Source: an uncultured Clostridia bacterium
GTDB taxonomy: Bacteria > Bacillota > Clostridia > TANB77 > CAG-508
Length of the DNA stretch: 33,994 bases
Assembly: GCA_947623465.1 (NCBI GenBank)
Contig: CANQGU010000019.1
Span: 1-33,994, forward strand
Reading direction: 5' to 3'
Each line of letters starts with the position of its first letter. The first letter of the stretch is position 1. A program made the translations under genes and the position numbers. The notes under the pieces are model-generated. The model made no database searches. It was not told where the DNA came from and saw nothing but the letters and a program-made list of their open reading frames with translations. Below are positions 7,361 through 16,691 of the stretch, piece after piece.

Positions 7361-9238
7361 TTAAAGTTCAACTTGTTCATCACCATTTTCTTCTATTTCA
7401 TTTTGTTCTATATTTTGTTCCGTATTTTGTTCCGTATTTTGTTCCATATTTTTTTCTTTGTAATCATCATATTTTGCTTTTATTTTACCTACTAATTTTT
7501 CTAATCCGCCATTTTTAAAAAAGTTTTTGTAATCTTCTCTTGTTAAAACTATTGTTTTTTCGTTTTTATCTAATAAATTTTCTTTATCAATTATTTCAAA
7601 ACCTTCTCTAATTGCTTTTCTATTAACTCTATTGTTTATTTCTGTATAGTATTTTTTTGAACTTTCGAATATACTATGGAAAGTAAATTCTACAGAATCT
7701 GTTTCTTTGTTATATTCTGTAGAAAAATATCTTGGAGTAATATCTTCTACCATTTTTTTCCACTTTTTAATATCTTTTTCTGATATTTTATGTAGATTTC
7801 CAATTTGCTCTATAACTATTATTGGTTTTAAATTTCCATCTTTATCTGTATATTTTTTTTCAGGTTCATATTTTGGCATTAAATGCATAGGTCTTTCTTT
7901 TTCTTTTGCTGCTTGTTTATCAAATTTATTTGCTCCTAATCTTTTTTCTCCATAAGATGCTGTTCCAAATGTTGCAACATCATTTCTATATGCCGTCATT
8001 CCTTGAAGCTCTATATTTAATTCTATAGCATCTTCTATTATTTGCATAATGTCACAATGTAATGAAACATATCCATTTGCTTTTATGTTTTTTTCTATAT
8101 TAACAGTACGATTTTGATTTTCTTTTAAATATACACTTAAATTTGGATCAATAAATTCAAAAGACATTGAATCATCCATTAATTCTTCTATTATTTGACT
8201 TTCAAGCTTATCACTTAAACGCTCATTTAATTCATCGCTCCATCTTGCTAGGTCTTTTAAATACTCTACAGTTACATTGTTATTAAATCCATTTTCAATT
8301 AAATCTGCAAAAGTTAATAATGAAGTTTTTAATGCATCATCTATTCTCTTATATGAGTTTTCACATTCTTTATATTCAGCTTTTTTTAGATTGTATAACA
8401 ATGCGATTAAGTATTTAAAATATTCTTCTTGATAATCTTTTGTATCTTGTAAAAGTGTTTGTTCTGCATAATCTTTTGTATCTTGTAAAAGTGTTTGCTC
8501 TGCTGTTAAAAACTTTCTAATTGTAGTGTATTTATTATTAACTTTTTCGTCAATATCTTCTTCTCTTAATTCCTTTATAGCTTGATTTATATATTCTTCT
8601 AAGTTTGGACGCCACACTTCAGATTTACCTATTTTTTCATTATGTTTACTTATGTTGTTTTTTACATATTTAAAAGTTTTTTGACATACTTCTAAATCCA
8701 TTTGTTTTTTTGCTTTTTTATCTTCTCTATCAAATTCCGGATAAAATTCTCCTATTTTTTCTTGTTCTTCAAAAAATTCAATAATACTTGCTAGTAAATA
8801 AGTGTTGTTTCTTCTAGCACTATATTCAGTTTTTACTTTATTAGAAAAAGTCTCTACATCTGACAAATCTGAGCCGACTTCGCGTAAAATAAGTTTACTT
8901 GCAATAAAATCATGAATTTTTTTATTTTTTCTTAATCCTTGACTATATAAGTCATTATATCTTTCTTGCTTCTTTAATGAACTTGATTTAGATTTTGCTC
9001 TAGTAATAATTTTAAATTTAACATTTTCTTTACATCTATCACTAATTCTAAAACAAATTCCACCTAAAATATATGCATCTAATGCAATACTTTCTGGTGA
9101 AAGATATAAATTTCTTCTTTCCATCATTTGTCTATTTTGCTCGTCTTGTTTTTCTGACAAATCTTTTTTATCTGAGATATTTTTCTCAGAAATACTTATA
9201 ATATCTTGTATCCATTCTTCTCTTTCCTTATTTGCCAA
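7361..9238 (-). CDS. RelA/SpoT-like domain protein (candidate)
   Basis: A 625-residue soluble protein. It has faint but ordered RelA/SpoT synthetase features: an FKIITRAKSKSSSLKKQ segment near residue 75 (compare R-x-K-S in RSH proteins), KKIHDFIASKLI near 105, and NGYVSLHCD near 390, which matches the GYxSLH motif, followed by IELNIELQGMTAY and FGTASYGEKR (compare EIQIRT and the H/K that follow). The long middle part (130-370) is helical. If real, it would make (p)ppGpp or a related nucleotide. The catalytic Arg of GIRI is not obvious, so activity is uncertain. The start is TTG with AAGGAGG upstream. A 36-base tandem duplication (8432-8503) repeats AEQTLLQDTKDY, and a TEQN tail repeat lies near the C-terminus. 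No in-frame CGG. Confidence 0.55.
   Translation of the reverse strand: MANKEREEWIQDIISISEKNISDKKDLSEKQDEQNRQMMERRNLYLSPESIALDAYILGGICFRISDRCKENVKFKIITRAKSKSSSLKKQERYNDLYSQGLRKNKKIHDFIASKLILREVGSDLSDVETFSNKVKTEYSARRNNTYLLASIIEFFEEQEKIGEFYPEFDREDKKAKKQMDLEVCQKTFKYVKNNISKHNEKIGKSEVWRPNLEEYINQAIKELREEDIDEKVNNKYTTIRKFLTAEQTLLQDTKDYAEQTLLQDTKDYQEEYFKYLIALLYNLKKAEYKECENSYKRIDDALKTSLLTFADLIENGFNNNVTVEYLKDLARWSDELNERLSDKLESQIIEELMDDSMSFEFIDPNLSVYLKENQNRTVNIEKNIKANGYVSLHCDIMQIIEDAIELNIELQGMTAYRNDVATFGTASYGEKRLGANKFDKQAAKEKERPMHLMPKYEPEKKYTDKDGNLKPIIVIEQIGNLHKISEKDIKKWKKMVEDITPRYFSTEYNKETDSVEFTFHSIFESSKKYYTEINNRVNRKAIREGFEIIDKENLLDKNEKTIVLTREDYKNFFKNGGLEKLVGKIKAKYDDYKEKNMEQNTEQNTEQNIEQNEIEENGDEQVEL
8432..8503 (-). 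repeat. 36-bp tandem duplication inside the RelA/SpoT-like gene
   Basis: Two adjacent 36-base copies (8432-8467, 8468-8503) differ at one base and duplicate twelve codons in frame, so the duplication is recent and tolerated. Confidence 0.9.
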
Positions 9239-9268
9239 TAGTAAATCCTCCTTGCTATTTAATTACTT

Positions 9269-10762
9269 TTATACTTCTCTTACTGTTAGGTCATGAGCTG
9301 AACCTTCTTGTATACTTAAATTAGATACTGTAGTTAATATTGCTTTTTCGTGGAATTCTGCTATACTTGCACTTCCACAATTTGACATTGTTGATTTTAT
9401 CTTTTTAATTGTCATATTTAAATTATCTTTTAAAGAACCTGCATAAGGTATATATGAATCTACACCTTCAACAAAAGACATTTTTTCGTTTTTGCCTCCT
9501 AAATCGTATCTTTGCCAACTTCTAGCTCTTTTTGAACCTTCTCCCCAATATTCTTTTACAAATTCTCCATTTAATTTTAGTTTTGCTGTTGGGCTTTCAT
9601 CAAATCTTGCAAAATATCTTCCCATCATTACAAAATCTGCTCCCATAGCTAATGCTAAAGTAATGTGATGGTCATGCACAATTCCACCATCTGCACATAA
9701 TGGAACATATATACCTGTTCTTTTTGCATATTCATCACGAGCTTTGGCAACATCTATAACACTTGAAGCTTGTCCTCTGCCTATTCCTTTTGCTTCACGA
9801 GTTATACAAATTGAACCTCCACCTATTCCTATTTTTATAAAATCAGCACCTGCATCTGCCAAATAATAAAATGCTTCTTGGCTTACAACATTACCAGCAC
9901 CTATTCTTACTTTACCATTATATTTTTTATGTGTCCATTCTATAACCTCTTTTTGCCATACAGAAAATCCGTCTGATGAATCTAAACACAAAATATCAAC
10001 CCCTGCTTCTACTAAAGCCGGAATTCTTTCTTCATAATCTCTTGTGTTAACTCCTGCACCTACTATATAACTTTTATCTTTATCTAATAATGATAAAGGA
10101 TTTTCTTTATGTTGTTCATAATCTTTTCTAAATACTAATGAATTAAGATGCCCATCTTTTTCTAATACAGGCAAACAATTTATTTTATTTTCCCATATAA
10201 TATCATTTGCCTCAGATAATGTTAACCCAACTGTGGCATAGATTATTTTAGATATTGGTGTCATTATATCTTTTACTTTTTTATCTAAGCTATCTCTTGT
10301 TAATCTATAGTCTTTACTTGTAATTATTCCTAAGAATTTACCTGTAGGTGTTCCATCTTCTGTAACAGGTATTGTAGTATGATCACTTTCTTCTTTTATT
10401 TTTAGTATATCTTCTAGGGTGTTTTCTGGCTTTAAATTCCATTTACTTCTTACAAATCCTGATTTTGCTTCTTTTACATTTCTAACCATTTTTGCTTGGT
10501 CTTCTACAGATTGTGACATATAAATAAAAGCTATACCACCTTCTCTTGCTAATGCCACTCCCATTGCTTCTCCTGATACTGATTGCATTATTGCTGATGT
10601 AAATGGTACATTTAAATACATATCTGCTTCTTCTCCAACTTTGTGCCTTACTAGTGGTGTTTTTAATGATATTTTGTCTGGTGTACAGTCTCTTGTTGTT
10701 AGTCTTGGTATTAATAAGTATTCATTAAATGTTTTTGAATTTCCTTCTATATATGTTGCCAT
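9269..10762 (-). CDS. guaB: IMP dehydrogenase
   Basis: Oxidises IMP to XMP with NAD, the committed step of GMP synthesis (cytosol). At 497 residues it has the expected parts: N-terminal barrel start ([17 protein letters not shown]), two CBS domains inserted near 95-215 ([14 protein letters not shown]), then [17 protein letters not shown] and the catalytic loop [19 protein letters not shown] with the nucleophilic Cys, followed by [14 protein letters not shown] and the flap ([13 protein letters not shown]). The start has an AAGGGGGA site. No in-frame CGG. GMP reductase is a related alternative, but the CBS insert and length favour IMPDH. The RelA/SpoT-like gene follows 30 bases downstream in the same direction; GTP metabolism links the two if that call is right. 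Confidence 0.93.
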   Translation of the reverse strand: MATYIEGNSKTFNEYLLIPRLTTRDCTPDKISLKTPLVRHKVGEEADMYLNVPFTSAIMQSVSGEAMGVALAREGGIAFIYMSQSVEDQAKMVRNVKEAKSGFVRSKWNLKPENTLEDILKIKEESDHTTIPVTEDGTPTGKFLGIITSKDYRLTRDSLDKKVKDIMTPISKIIYATVGLTLSEANDIIWENKINCLPVLEKDGHLNSLVFRKDYEQHKENPLSLLDKDKSYIVGAGVNTRDYEERIPALVEAGVDILCLDSSDGFSVWQKEVIEWTHKKYNGKVRIGAGNVVSQEAFYYLADAGADFIKIGIGGGSICITREAKGIGRGQASSVIDVAKARDEYAKRTGIYVPLCADGGIVHDHHITLALAMGADFVMMGRYFARFDESPTAKLKLNGEFVKEYWGEGSKRARSWQRYDLGGKNEKMSFVEGVDSYIPYAGSLKDNLNMTIKKIKSTMSNCGSASIAEFHEKAILTTVSNLSIQEGSAHDLTVREV

Positions 10763-10929
10763 TTTTATCCCCCTTATTTTTTCTTTTTTTATTTCAAATT
10801 TATGCCTACATTGTAATTATACTACATTTTTTTTATAATTGTAAACAGTAATTTAATAATTTTTTTTGAGTTTATTTTTTTGGTTATATTTTTTTGTTTT
10901 TTAGTTGTAATTTTAATTTTATTAAACAA

Positions 10930-10977
10930 AAAATTCCTTAAGTTTAGCTTTTTTCACTTTACTTAAGGAAATTTTTT
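10930..10977 (-). terminator. Intrinsic terminator of the Rpn-like gene
   Basis: Arms ttccttaagt (10934-10943) and acttaaggaa (10961-10970) form a perfect stem extended by A/T pairs. T-runs on both sides allow it to work in both directions. Confidence 0.8.
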
Positions 10978-11003
10978 ATTTTGTTATAAATAACTTTATA
11001 TTA

Positions 11004-11772
11004 TTAATTATTTTTTATTTTTTCTATTTCTTTTTTGGTTAATCCTGTTGCTTCAACAATTTTTTCTATATCTATACCTAAATCTATCAATTTTTTTGCT
11101 ATTTCTATTTGTTTTTTATTTTCTCCGTTCTTTTATTCCTTCTTCTTTTGCAGCTGACATATCCCAATTATACAGTATTTGCGCTCTTCTTCTTGATTCA
11201 TACAACTCCCACTCTTTTGGATCCATACTCATTTCATCTATTACTTCTATTGCTTTTTCTATTTCTTCGTGTTTTTCTTTTGCCATTTTTATCTTTTCCT
11301 CCCTTCCAGCAATTAACCAAAGCCATTGATTTAATAAGCTTTCACTTCTTGGATTTCTTGCTATAAATTTTGGTATTTCTACAAATATCATTTCTAGTTT
11401 GTCTGTTACTTTTTCTTGTTCTTTTTCATATCCCATATTTATATATGTTTCTTTTTCATATGGTTCAAATTTCATGTGTGCTGTATGAAAATAGCTATTT
11501 CTTTCTATTATATTTTCACATAATAGTGCTATTGTTATTGTCTTTTTTAGTTTGTAATAATCTTCTCCTTTTTTGGCTTCATTTGCTGCTGTTGTTACTA
11601 AATAAAATTCATTTCTATCTATTGCCTCTAATATGCTTTTTAGTAATCCTCTATTTTCTTCTTTTGAAAATACTCTTTTAAATACTATGTCTGAACTTAA
11701 CGGTAATTTTTTTACTTCTTTATTTAATGTATCTTTTGCTTTATTACTATTGTTTGTTTTTTCTTTGTTCAT
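11004..11772 (-). CDS. Rpn/PDDEXK-family transposase-nuclease remnant, tail made by +1 shift
   Basis: A member of the Rpn (PD-(D/E)XK nuclease family transposase) group: SSDIVFKRVFSKEENRGLL near the start, GEDYYKLKKTITI and the LEMIFVEIPKF strand later. A region of roughly 80 residues between IDRNEF and KKGEDY that normally carries the DIKA...E-x-Q/K catalytic strands is absent, so this copy is probably inactive as a nuclease. At codon 216 (CGG, 11127-11125) the zero frame stops after two codons; a +1 shift to GGA adds a 40-residue tail (GENKKQIEIAKKL ... TGLTKKEIEKIK), which is the usual C-terminal helix pair of the family. I chose the start at 11772 because GGAAGGG lies just upstream; a start at 11787 is also open. 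Confidence 0.75.
11124..11127 (-). promoter_or_regulatory. CGGA +1 recoding site in the Rpn-like gene
   Basis: The context is AAA-GAA-C-GGA-GAA. Here the unshifted product loses only the C-terminal tail, so two isoforms could coexist. Confidence 0.75.
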
Positions 11773-12415
11773 TTGATTCCCTTCCATTATATCAGACTAT
11801 TTTTACTTCTTCAAGTAGTCTGATATAACTTTATTTGTATTTACAATAAATATTTTCTTTGCTACTTTTATTTTGGTTCTTTCTACCCTCCTTTCACTAA
11901 ATAGTATTTAAAGTTTTAACTTTCTACTTTTAAAACTTTGATTAAATAATAAACTAGACTATAAATTTAAGCTAAAACTAAAGTTATAGCGTTTTGATTT
12001 TTAATAGTTAAAATTTAATTTTTTGTTTTAAGAATATGATTTTTTGATGTTAAACTTTCTTTTTGATTTTTATTTAATTTTTTAGATTTTAAATAATTTT
12101 TTTGCTAAAATTAAATTGTTAATTTTTTAAATAAATTTAATAATATTAAAATTTACAAATTTTTTTCGCAATACAAAAATATTTATTGCATGTTTTTATT
12201 TAAACATATTTTGTCTATTTTTGCAATATTTTTTTTACTTATTTTTAAAAAATTTATCAATTTATTTTCAGAAAATTTACCAAAACTCTTGTATTTTATT
12301 AAATTATGTGTTAAACTAGAGAATAGTCAGTTTATTTTGTATAGAAAAATACTGAAAAATATAGATTTATCAAAATAACATAGATATAATAACTAAAATT
12401 TAAGGAGGTGCAAAA
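11773..12415. other. Long AT-rich intergenic region between the Rpn-like gene and rpmB
   Basis: No gene is supported in these roughly 640 bases. A 62-codon plus-strand frame near 12190 is Phe/Ile/Lys-rich, lacks a ribosome site and looks like noise. Visible structure: a perfect 11-bp inverted repeat (atatcagacta at 11789-11799, tagtctgatat at 11816-11826) just upstream of the Rpn-like gene, overlapping a TTGAAG-17-TATAAT pair on the minus strand, hence an operator-like site; and a TATAAT at 12385-12390 before rpmB. Confidence 0.6.
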
Positions 12416-12613
12416 ATGGCAGTTTGTGCAATATGTCAAAAGAAACCAATTTCTGGAAATAAGATTAGTATAGCACGTTCACACGTAAGTAGAAGAGCTG
12501 CTCGTACATGGAAACCAAATTTAAGAAGCGTTAAAGCTGAAATAAATGGTGAAGTAAAAAGAGTATATGTATGTGCTAAATGTTTAAGAAATGGAAAAGT
12601 AAAAAGAGTATAA
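12416..12613 (+). CDS. rpmB: 50S ribosomal protein L28
   Basis: A 65-residue basic protein of the large ribosomal subunit. The start MAVCAICQKKPISGN and the later VCAKCLRNGKVKRV carry the two CxxC pairs of the zinc-binding L28 form; SRRAARTWKPNLR is the usual rRNA-binding stretch. TAAGGAGGTG lies six bases before the ATG, one of the strongest ribosome sites in the window, and TATAAT at 12385 is a likely -10 box. It is the only native gene on the plus strand and ends in its own terminator. Arginine codons are AGA and CGT; there is no CGG. Confidence 0.97.
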   Translation: MAVCAICQKKPISGNKISIARSHVSRRAARTWKPNLRSVKAEINGEVKRVYVCAKCLRNGKVKRV

Positions 12614-12614
12614 G

Positions 12615-12645
12615 AAAATAACCTGTAACATGGTTATTTTTTTAT
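12615..12645 (+). terminator. Intrinsic terminator of rpmB
   Basis: Arms aaaataacc (12615-12623) and ggttatttt (12632-12640) are followed by a T-run, right after the rpmB stop. Confidence 0.85.
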
Positions 12646-12648
12646 TTT

Positions 12649-12683
12649 AAAAAATCAGGCTTTAAATAAAAACCTGATTTTTT
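12649..12683 (-). terminator. Intrinsic terminator of the fab/acc operon
   Basis: Arms aaaaaatcagg (12649-12659) and cctgatttttt (12673-12683) lie directly after the fabI stop; the left arm supplies the U-tract on the minus strand. It converges with the rpmB terminator. Confidence 0.85.
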
Positions 12684-12684
12684 T

Positions 12685-13458
12685 CTATACTCCCATTATA
12701 TTGTATCCATTATCAGCATATATAACTTGACCTGTTATTGCTTCACTCATTTCGCTTAGTAAAAATGTTGCAACATTTCCAACTTGCGTTGTTGTTACAT
12801 TTTTATGAAGTGGTGCTTTTTGTTCTACAACTGTTAAAATTGAACCAAAGTCTTTTATTCCTTTTGCAGATAGAGTTTTTATTGGTCCTGCAGAAACACC
12901 ATTTACTCTTATTCCTTCTTTTCCTAAATTGTCTGCTAAATATCTTATACTTGCTTCTAACGCTGCTTTTGCAACTCCCATTACATTATATCCTTCTAAT
13001 ACTTTTGTTGAACCATGGTATGTTAGAGTAACTAAGCTTGCATTTTCATTTAACATATCTAATTCTTTTGCCATTCTTGCAGTTAAAACAAATGAATATG
13101 CACTTACATCACATGCGTGTGAATATCCTTCTTTACTTGTAAATATAAAGTCATTGTGTAAATCTTCTGTAAATGCATGTGCAATCGCATGAACTATTCC
13201 ATCTAATTTTCCATTTTCTTCTTTTATTTTTGTAAATACTTCTTTTACAACATCATCTTGAGATGCTTCGTCTAATACATAAGATTTGCTTCCTTTAAAT
13301 TCTGATGTAAGTTCTTCTATTTTTTGTTTATTTTCTTCTCCTACATAAGTAAATAATAGCTTAGCTCCATTTTCGTAAGCTGATTTTGCTATACCATAAG
13401 CTATACTCCATTTATTTCTAATTCCCATTATTAATATTTTCTTTCCTTCTAATATCAT
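12685..13458 (-). CDS. fabI: Enoyl-[acyl-carrier-protein] reductase (FabI)
   Basis: Reduces trans-2-enoyl-ACP, the last step of each fatty-acid elongation cycle. It is a 257-residue short-chain dehydrogenase-type protein with the divergent N-terminal nucleotide site GIRNKWSIAYGIAKSAYENGA, LDGIVHAIAHA, the active-site Y-x6-Y...K arrangement (TYHGSTKVLEGYNVMGVAKA) and GPIKTLSAKGIKDF, all typical of FabI rather than FabG. It is the last gene of the operon, about 90 bases after accA, with its own AGGAGG-type site. No in-frame CGG. Many Clostridia use FabK here instead; this one uses the triclosan-sensitive type family. Confidence 0.94.
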   Translation of the reverse strand: MILEGKKILIMGIRNKWSIAYGIAKSAYENGAKLLFTYVGEENKQKIEELTSEFKGSKSYVLDEASQDDVVKEVFTKIKEENGKLDGIVHAIAHAFTEDLHNDFIFTSKEGYSHACDVSAYSFVLTARMAKELDMLNENASLVTLTYHGSTKVLEGYNVMGVAKAALEASIRYLADNLGKEGIRVNGVSAGPIKTLSAKGIKDFGSILTVVEQKAPLHKNVTTTQVGNVATFLLSEMSEAITGQVIYADNGYNIMGV

Positions 13459-13545
13459 TTTAAAATCCTCCTATCTTTATAAATGAATAATTATTTTTTG
13501 ATATCTTCATTTATTTTTAATCAAACATTATATAAAATTTGAACA

Positions 13546-14335
13546 TTATTTAAATTCTCCCATTTGTCTATATTTTTGGTATCTTTGTTCTTGAAGTTCT
13601 TCTGGTGATAATTCTTTTAGTTCTTTTGTTTGAGAAACTATCTCTTTTTTGATGTTCTTTATTAATTTTTCAAAATCGTCTTGTGGCTCTTTTATTATTT
13701 TATCTATTACTTTTAAATCATACAAGTCTTTTGCTGTAAGCTTCATTTTTTCAGCAGCTTCTTCTGCTCTTGATGAATCTTTCCACAATATACTAGCATA
13801 ACCTTCTGGTGATAATATTGAATATATTGCATTTTCTAACATTAAAATCTTATTTGCAACACCTATTGCTAATGCTCCTCCTGATGAACCTTCTCCTATT
13901 ACTATAGAAATTATTGGAACTTTAAGTTCTGCCATTTTAAGCATTGAACTTGCAATTGCTTCTCCGTTGCCCTCTTTCTTCTGCTCCTATTCCCGGATAT
14001 GCTCCTTTTGTGTCTATAAAGGTTATTACTGGTCTATTAAATTTTTCTGCTTGGTCCATAAATCTTATGGCTTTTCTATAGCTTTCAGGATTTGGCATAC
14101 CAAAGTTTCTTTCAATATTTTCTTTAGTTGAACGCCCTTTTTGTTCTGCAATTATTGTATAGTTTTGCTTTCCTATTTTTGCTAAACCACATACTATTGC
14201 TTTATCATCTTTATAGTTTCTATCTCCATGTAGCTCTATAAATTCGTCAAAAATATTTTCTATGTAATCTAAAGATGTTTTTCTATTATTTGACCTTGCT
14301 ATTTCTACTTTTTGCCATGCAGTTAAACTTGCCAT
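13546..14335 (-). CDS. accA: Acetyl-CoA carboxylase carboxyltransferase alpha, made by +1 shift at CGG
   Basis: This is the alpha subunit of carboxyltransferase, which moves CO2 from biotin to acetyl-CoA with AccD. Two frames (14335 to about 13964; the rest to 13546) join into a 262-residue protein when codon 124 CGG (13966-13964) is passed by +1 to GGA. The junction reads GAEERGQ-GEAIASS, a conserved oxyanion/CoA site. Before it are [14 protein letters not shown] and [20 protein letters not shown]; after it are [20 protein letters not shown] and [13 protein letters not shown]. Unshifted reading adds only eight residues after the CGG and stops. Without the shift there would be no AccA, which is normally essential. 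It lies between accD and fabI in the operon. Confidence 0.9.
13963..13966 (-). promoter_or_regulatory. CGGA +1 recoding site in accA
   Basis: The context is GGG-CAA-C-GGA-GAA. It falls in the conserved GQGEA motif, where glycine is required. Confidence 0.88.
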
Positions 14336-14430
14336 TTTAAATCTATTCCTTATATAATATATTTAGGTTTTTTAATAAGGATTTGCCTATAAACCATTGT
14401 ATTTATATATTTTTTATTATATTTATCTAA

Positions 14431-15267
14431 TTATTTATGATACTGTATTAATTTGTATAATGTGTGTTTAAGGTCTTTTCTTTCTACAATTTTATCTATA
14501 AAACCATGTTCTAATAAAAATTCTGCTGTTTGGAACCCCTCTGGTAAACTTTCATTTATAGTTTGTTCTATTACCCTTTGACCTGCAAAACCTATCATAG
14601 CTTTTGGTTCTGCTAAAACAATATCTGCTATACTTGCAAAAGAAGCTGTAACTCCACCATATGTAGGGTCAGTCAAAACAGATATGTATAGTCCTCCTGC
14701 TTTGTTAAGTTTAGAAATTGCAGAAGTTGTTTTTGCCATTTGCATAAGTGACATTATTCCTTCTTGCATCCTTGCTCCACCAGATACTGTAAAAATTATT
14801 AAAGGATATTTTAGTTCTATTGCTTTTTCTATTGCGTATGTAATTTTTTCTCCAACAACTGTTCCCATGCTTCCCATTAAAAATCCACTATCCATTACAC
14901 AAATTACAACATCTTCTCCCTCAATTTTTCCTGTTCCACATGCTACTGCTTCTTGAATTCCTGTTTTTTGTCTTAATTTTTCTAGCTTTATTGGATAATC
15001 TTCTAAGTTAAGTGGATTTACATTTTCTATATCTAAATCAAATCTTTTATATGTACCATCATCTATTATGGTCTCTATTCTTCTATTTATATGCATTCTA
15101 AAATATGCACCACAGTTAGGACAAATGCTTAAATTATTCCTTATATCTTCTTTGTATAAAATCTCTTTACAAGATGTACATTTTACCCATTTTCCAACTG
15201 GTATGTCTACTTTATTTATATTTTTTTTAGCTGATGGTTCTCTTTTTTTAATTTTATCAACTATCAT
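14431..15267 (-). CDS. accD: Acetyl-CoA carboxylase carboxyltransferase beta
   Basis: This is the beta subunit, partner of AccA. At 278 residues it has the N-terminal zinc ribbon C-x2-C-x15-C-x2-C (KCTSCKEIL ... SICPNCG, near 33-57) and the crotonase-like core: [46 protein letters not shown] and [13 protein letters not shown]. The start has GTAAGGAGTG upstream. The gene is complete with no in-frame CGG, unlike its partner subunit and the biotin carboxylase, which both need a frameshift; so the four ACC subunits are unequally dependent on recoding. Confidence 0.95.
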   Translation of the reverse strand: MIVDKIKKREPSAKKNINKVDIPVGKWVKCTSCKEILYKEDIRNNLSICPNCGAYFRMHINRRIETIIDDGTYKRFDLDIENVNPLNLEDYPIKLEKLRQKTGIQEAVACGTGKIEGEDVVICVMDSGFLMGSMGTVVGEKITYAIEKAIELKYPLIIFTVSGGARMQEGIMSLMQMAKTTSAISKLNKAGGLYISVLTDPTYGGVTASFASIADIVLAEPKAMIGFAGQRVIEQTINESLPEGFQTAEFLLEHGFIDKIVERKDLKHTLYKLIQYHK

Positions 15268-15339
15268 TGTGTTTTGTCACTCCTTACAAAATTTCGATTT
15301 CTACATAAAATGTATTTATTTTTTCTGAATAAGCTATAA

Positions 15340-16678
15340 TTACAAAATTTCAGTTTCTACAAATGATGTATCGAAATTTCCTCTAATGAAATTTGGATTT
15401 TTTATAATTTTAAATAGAAAATCTATATTTGTGTCTATTCCTTCTATTACAGTTTCTTCAAGTGCTCTTTTTATTTTGCTTATTGCTTCGTTTCTTGTTT
15501 TTCCATGTGCAATTATTTTTGCAATCATTGAATCATAGTTAGGCGGAATTGTGTAACCTGCATAAATAAATGTATCTACTCTAATTCCATTTCCTCCCGG
15601 AAGTATTAAGCCTGTAATTTTTCCGAGGGCTTGGTCTAAAGTTTTTGCTTGGATTTTCTGCATTTATTCTACACTCTATTACATGTCCTCTAAATTCTAT
15701 ATCTTTTTGTTTTAATTTTAGTTTTTCTCCTGCTGCAATTCTTATTTGTTCTTTTACTATATCAATACCTGTTCTTTCTTCTGTAATTGGATGTTCTACT
15801 TGAATTCTAGTGTTCATTTCCATAAAGTAAAAATTCTTATCTTTATCTAGTATAAATTCAACTGTTCCACAGCTTGTATATCCTACTTTTTTTGCTGCTT
15901 TTATTGCTGCATCTCCCATTTTTTCTCTTAATTTATCGTCTATTGCATTTGATGGTGTCTCTTCTATTATTTTTTGGTGATTTCTTTGTACTGTACAGTC
16001 TCTTTCTCCTAAATGAATAACATTTCCATGCTCGTCTGCTAAAATTTGAATTTCAACATGTCTTGGATTTTGAATATATTTTTCTATGTATATTTCATCA
16101 TCTTTAAAAGAAATCTGTGCTTCTTGTTTTACTATGTTGTAATTCGTTTCTAAATCTTTTTCAGAATTTGCTACTCGTATTCCTTTTCCTCCACCACCTG
16201 CTGCAGCTTTTAACATTACAGGGTAACCTATTTTGTTTGCAATTTCTTTAACTTCTTGAATTCCTTTTATACTGCCTTTTGAACCCGGTACAACAGGTAC
16301 TCCTGCCTTTTCCATCATTTCTTTAGCATTTGATTTATTTCCCATAAGTTTTATAACCTCATATGATGGTCCTATAAATTTTATATTTGATTCTTCACAC
16401 ATTTTAGCAAATTGACTATTTTCTGAAAGAAAGCCAAAACCCGGATGGATACTGTCTGCTCCTGTTAAATATGCTGCTTCTATTATGTTTTTATAACTTA
16501 AATAACTTTTTCTAGAATCGCTTGGTCCAATGCAAACAGCTTCGTCTGCTAAACGAGTATGTAAACTATCTTTATCTGCTTCTGAATATATTGCAACTGT
16601 TCTAATATTCATTTCTTTACATGCTCTTATAATACGAACTGCAATTTCTCCTCTATTTGCTATTAAAATTTTGTTCAT
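15340..16678 (-). CDS. accC: Biotin carboxylase, made by +1 shift at CGG
   Basis: Carboxylates biotin on AccB with ATP and bicarbonate. Two frames join into a 445-residue enzyme, the normal length, when codon 352 CGG (15625-15623) is passed by +1 to GGA. The join reads [16 protein letters not shown], matching the strongly conserved RPSPGKI motif. Also visible: [20 protein letters not shown], the ATP-grasp loop [38 protein letters not shown] and RINAENP. The start at 16678 has AAAGGAGG; an in-frame ATG at 16699 overlaps the fabZ stop region and lacks one. Unshifted reading ends 13 codons past the CGG, losing about 90 C-terminal residues. Confidence 0.92.
15622..15625 (-). promoter_or_regulatory. 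CGGA +1 recoding site in accC
   Basis: The context is AGC-CCT-C-GGA-AAA. The P-site codon and the CGGA are identical to those in fabD. Confidence 0.9.
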
Positions 16679-16691
16679 TAAAATCCTCCTT

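Noticed and set aside
12190..12378. 62-codon plus-strand frame before rpmB
   Set aside because: No ribosome site and noise-like Phe/Ile/Lys composition in extremely AT-rich DNA.
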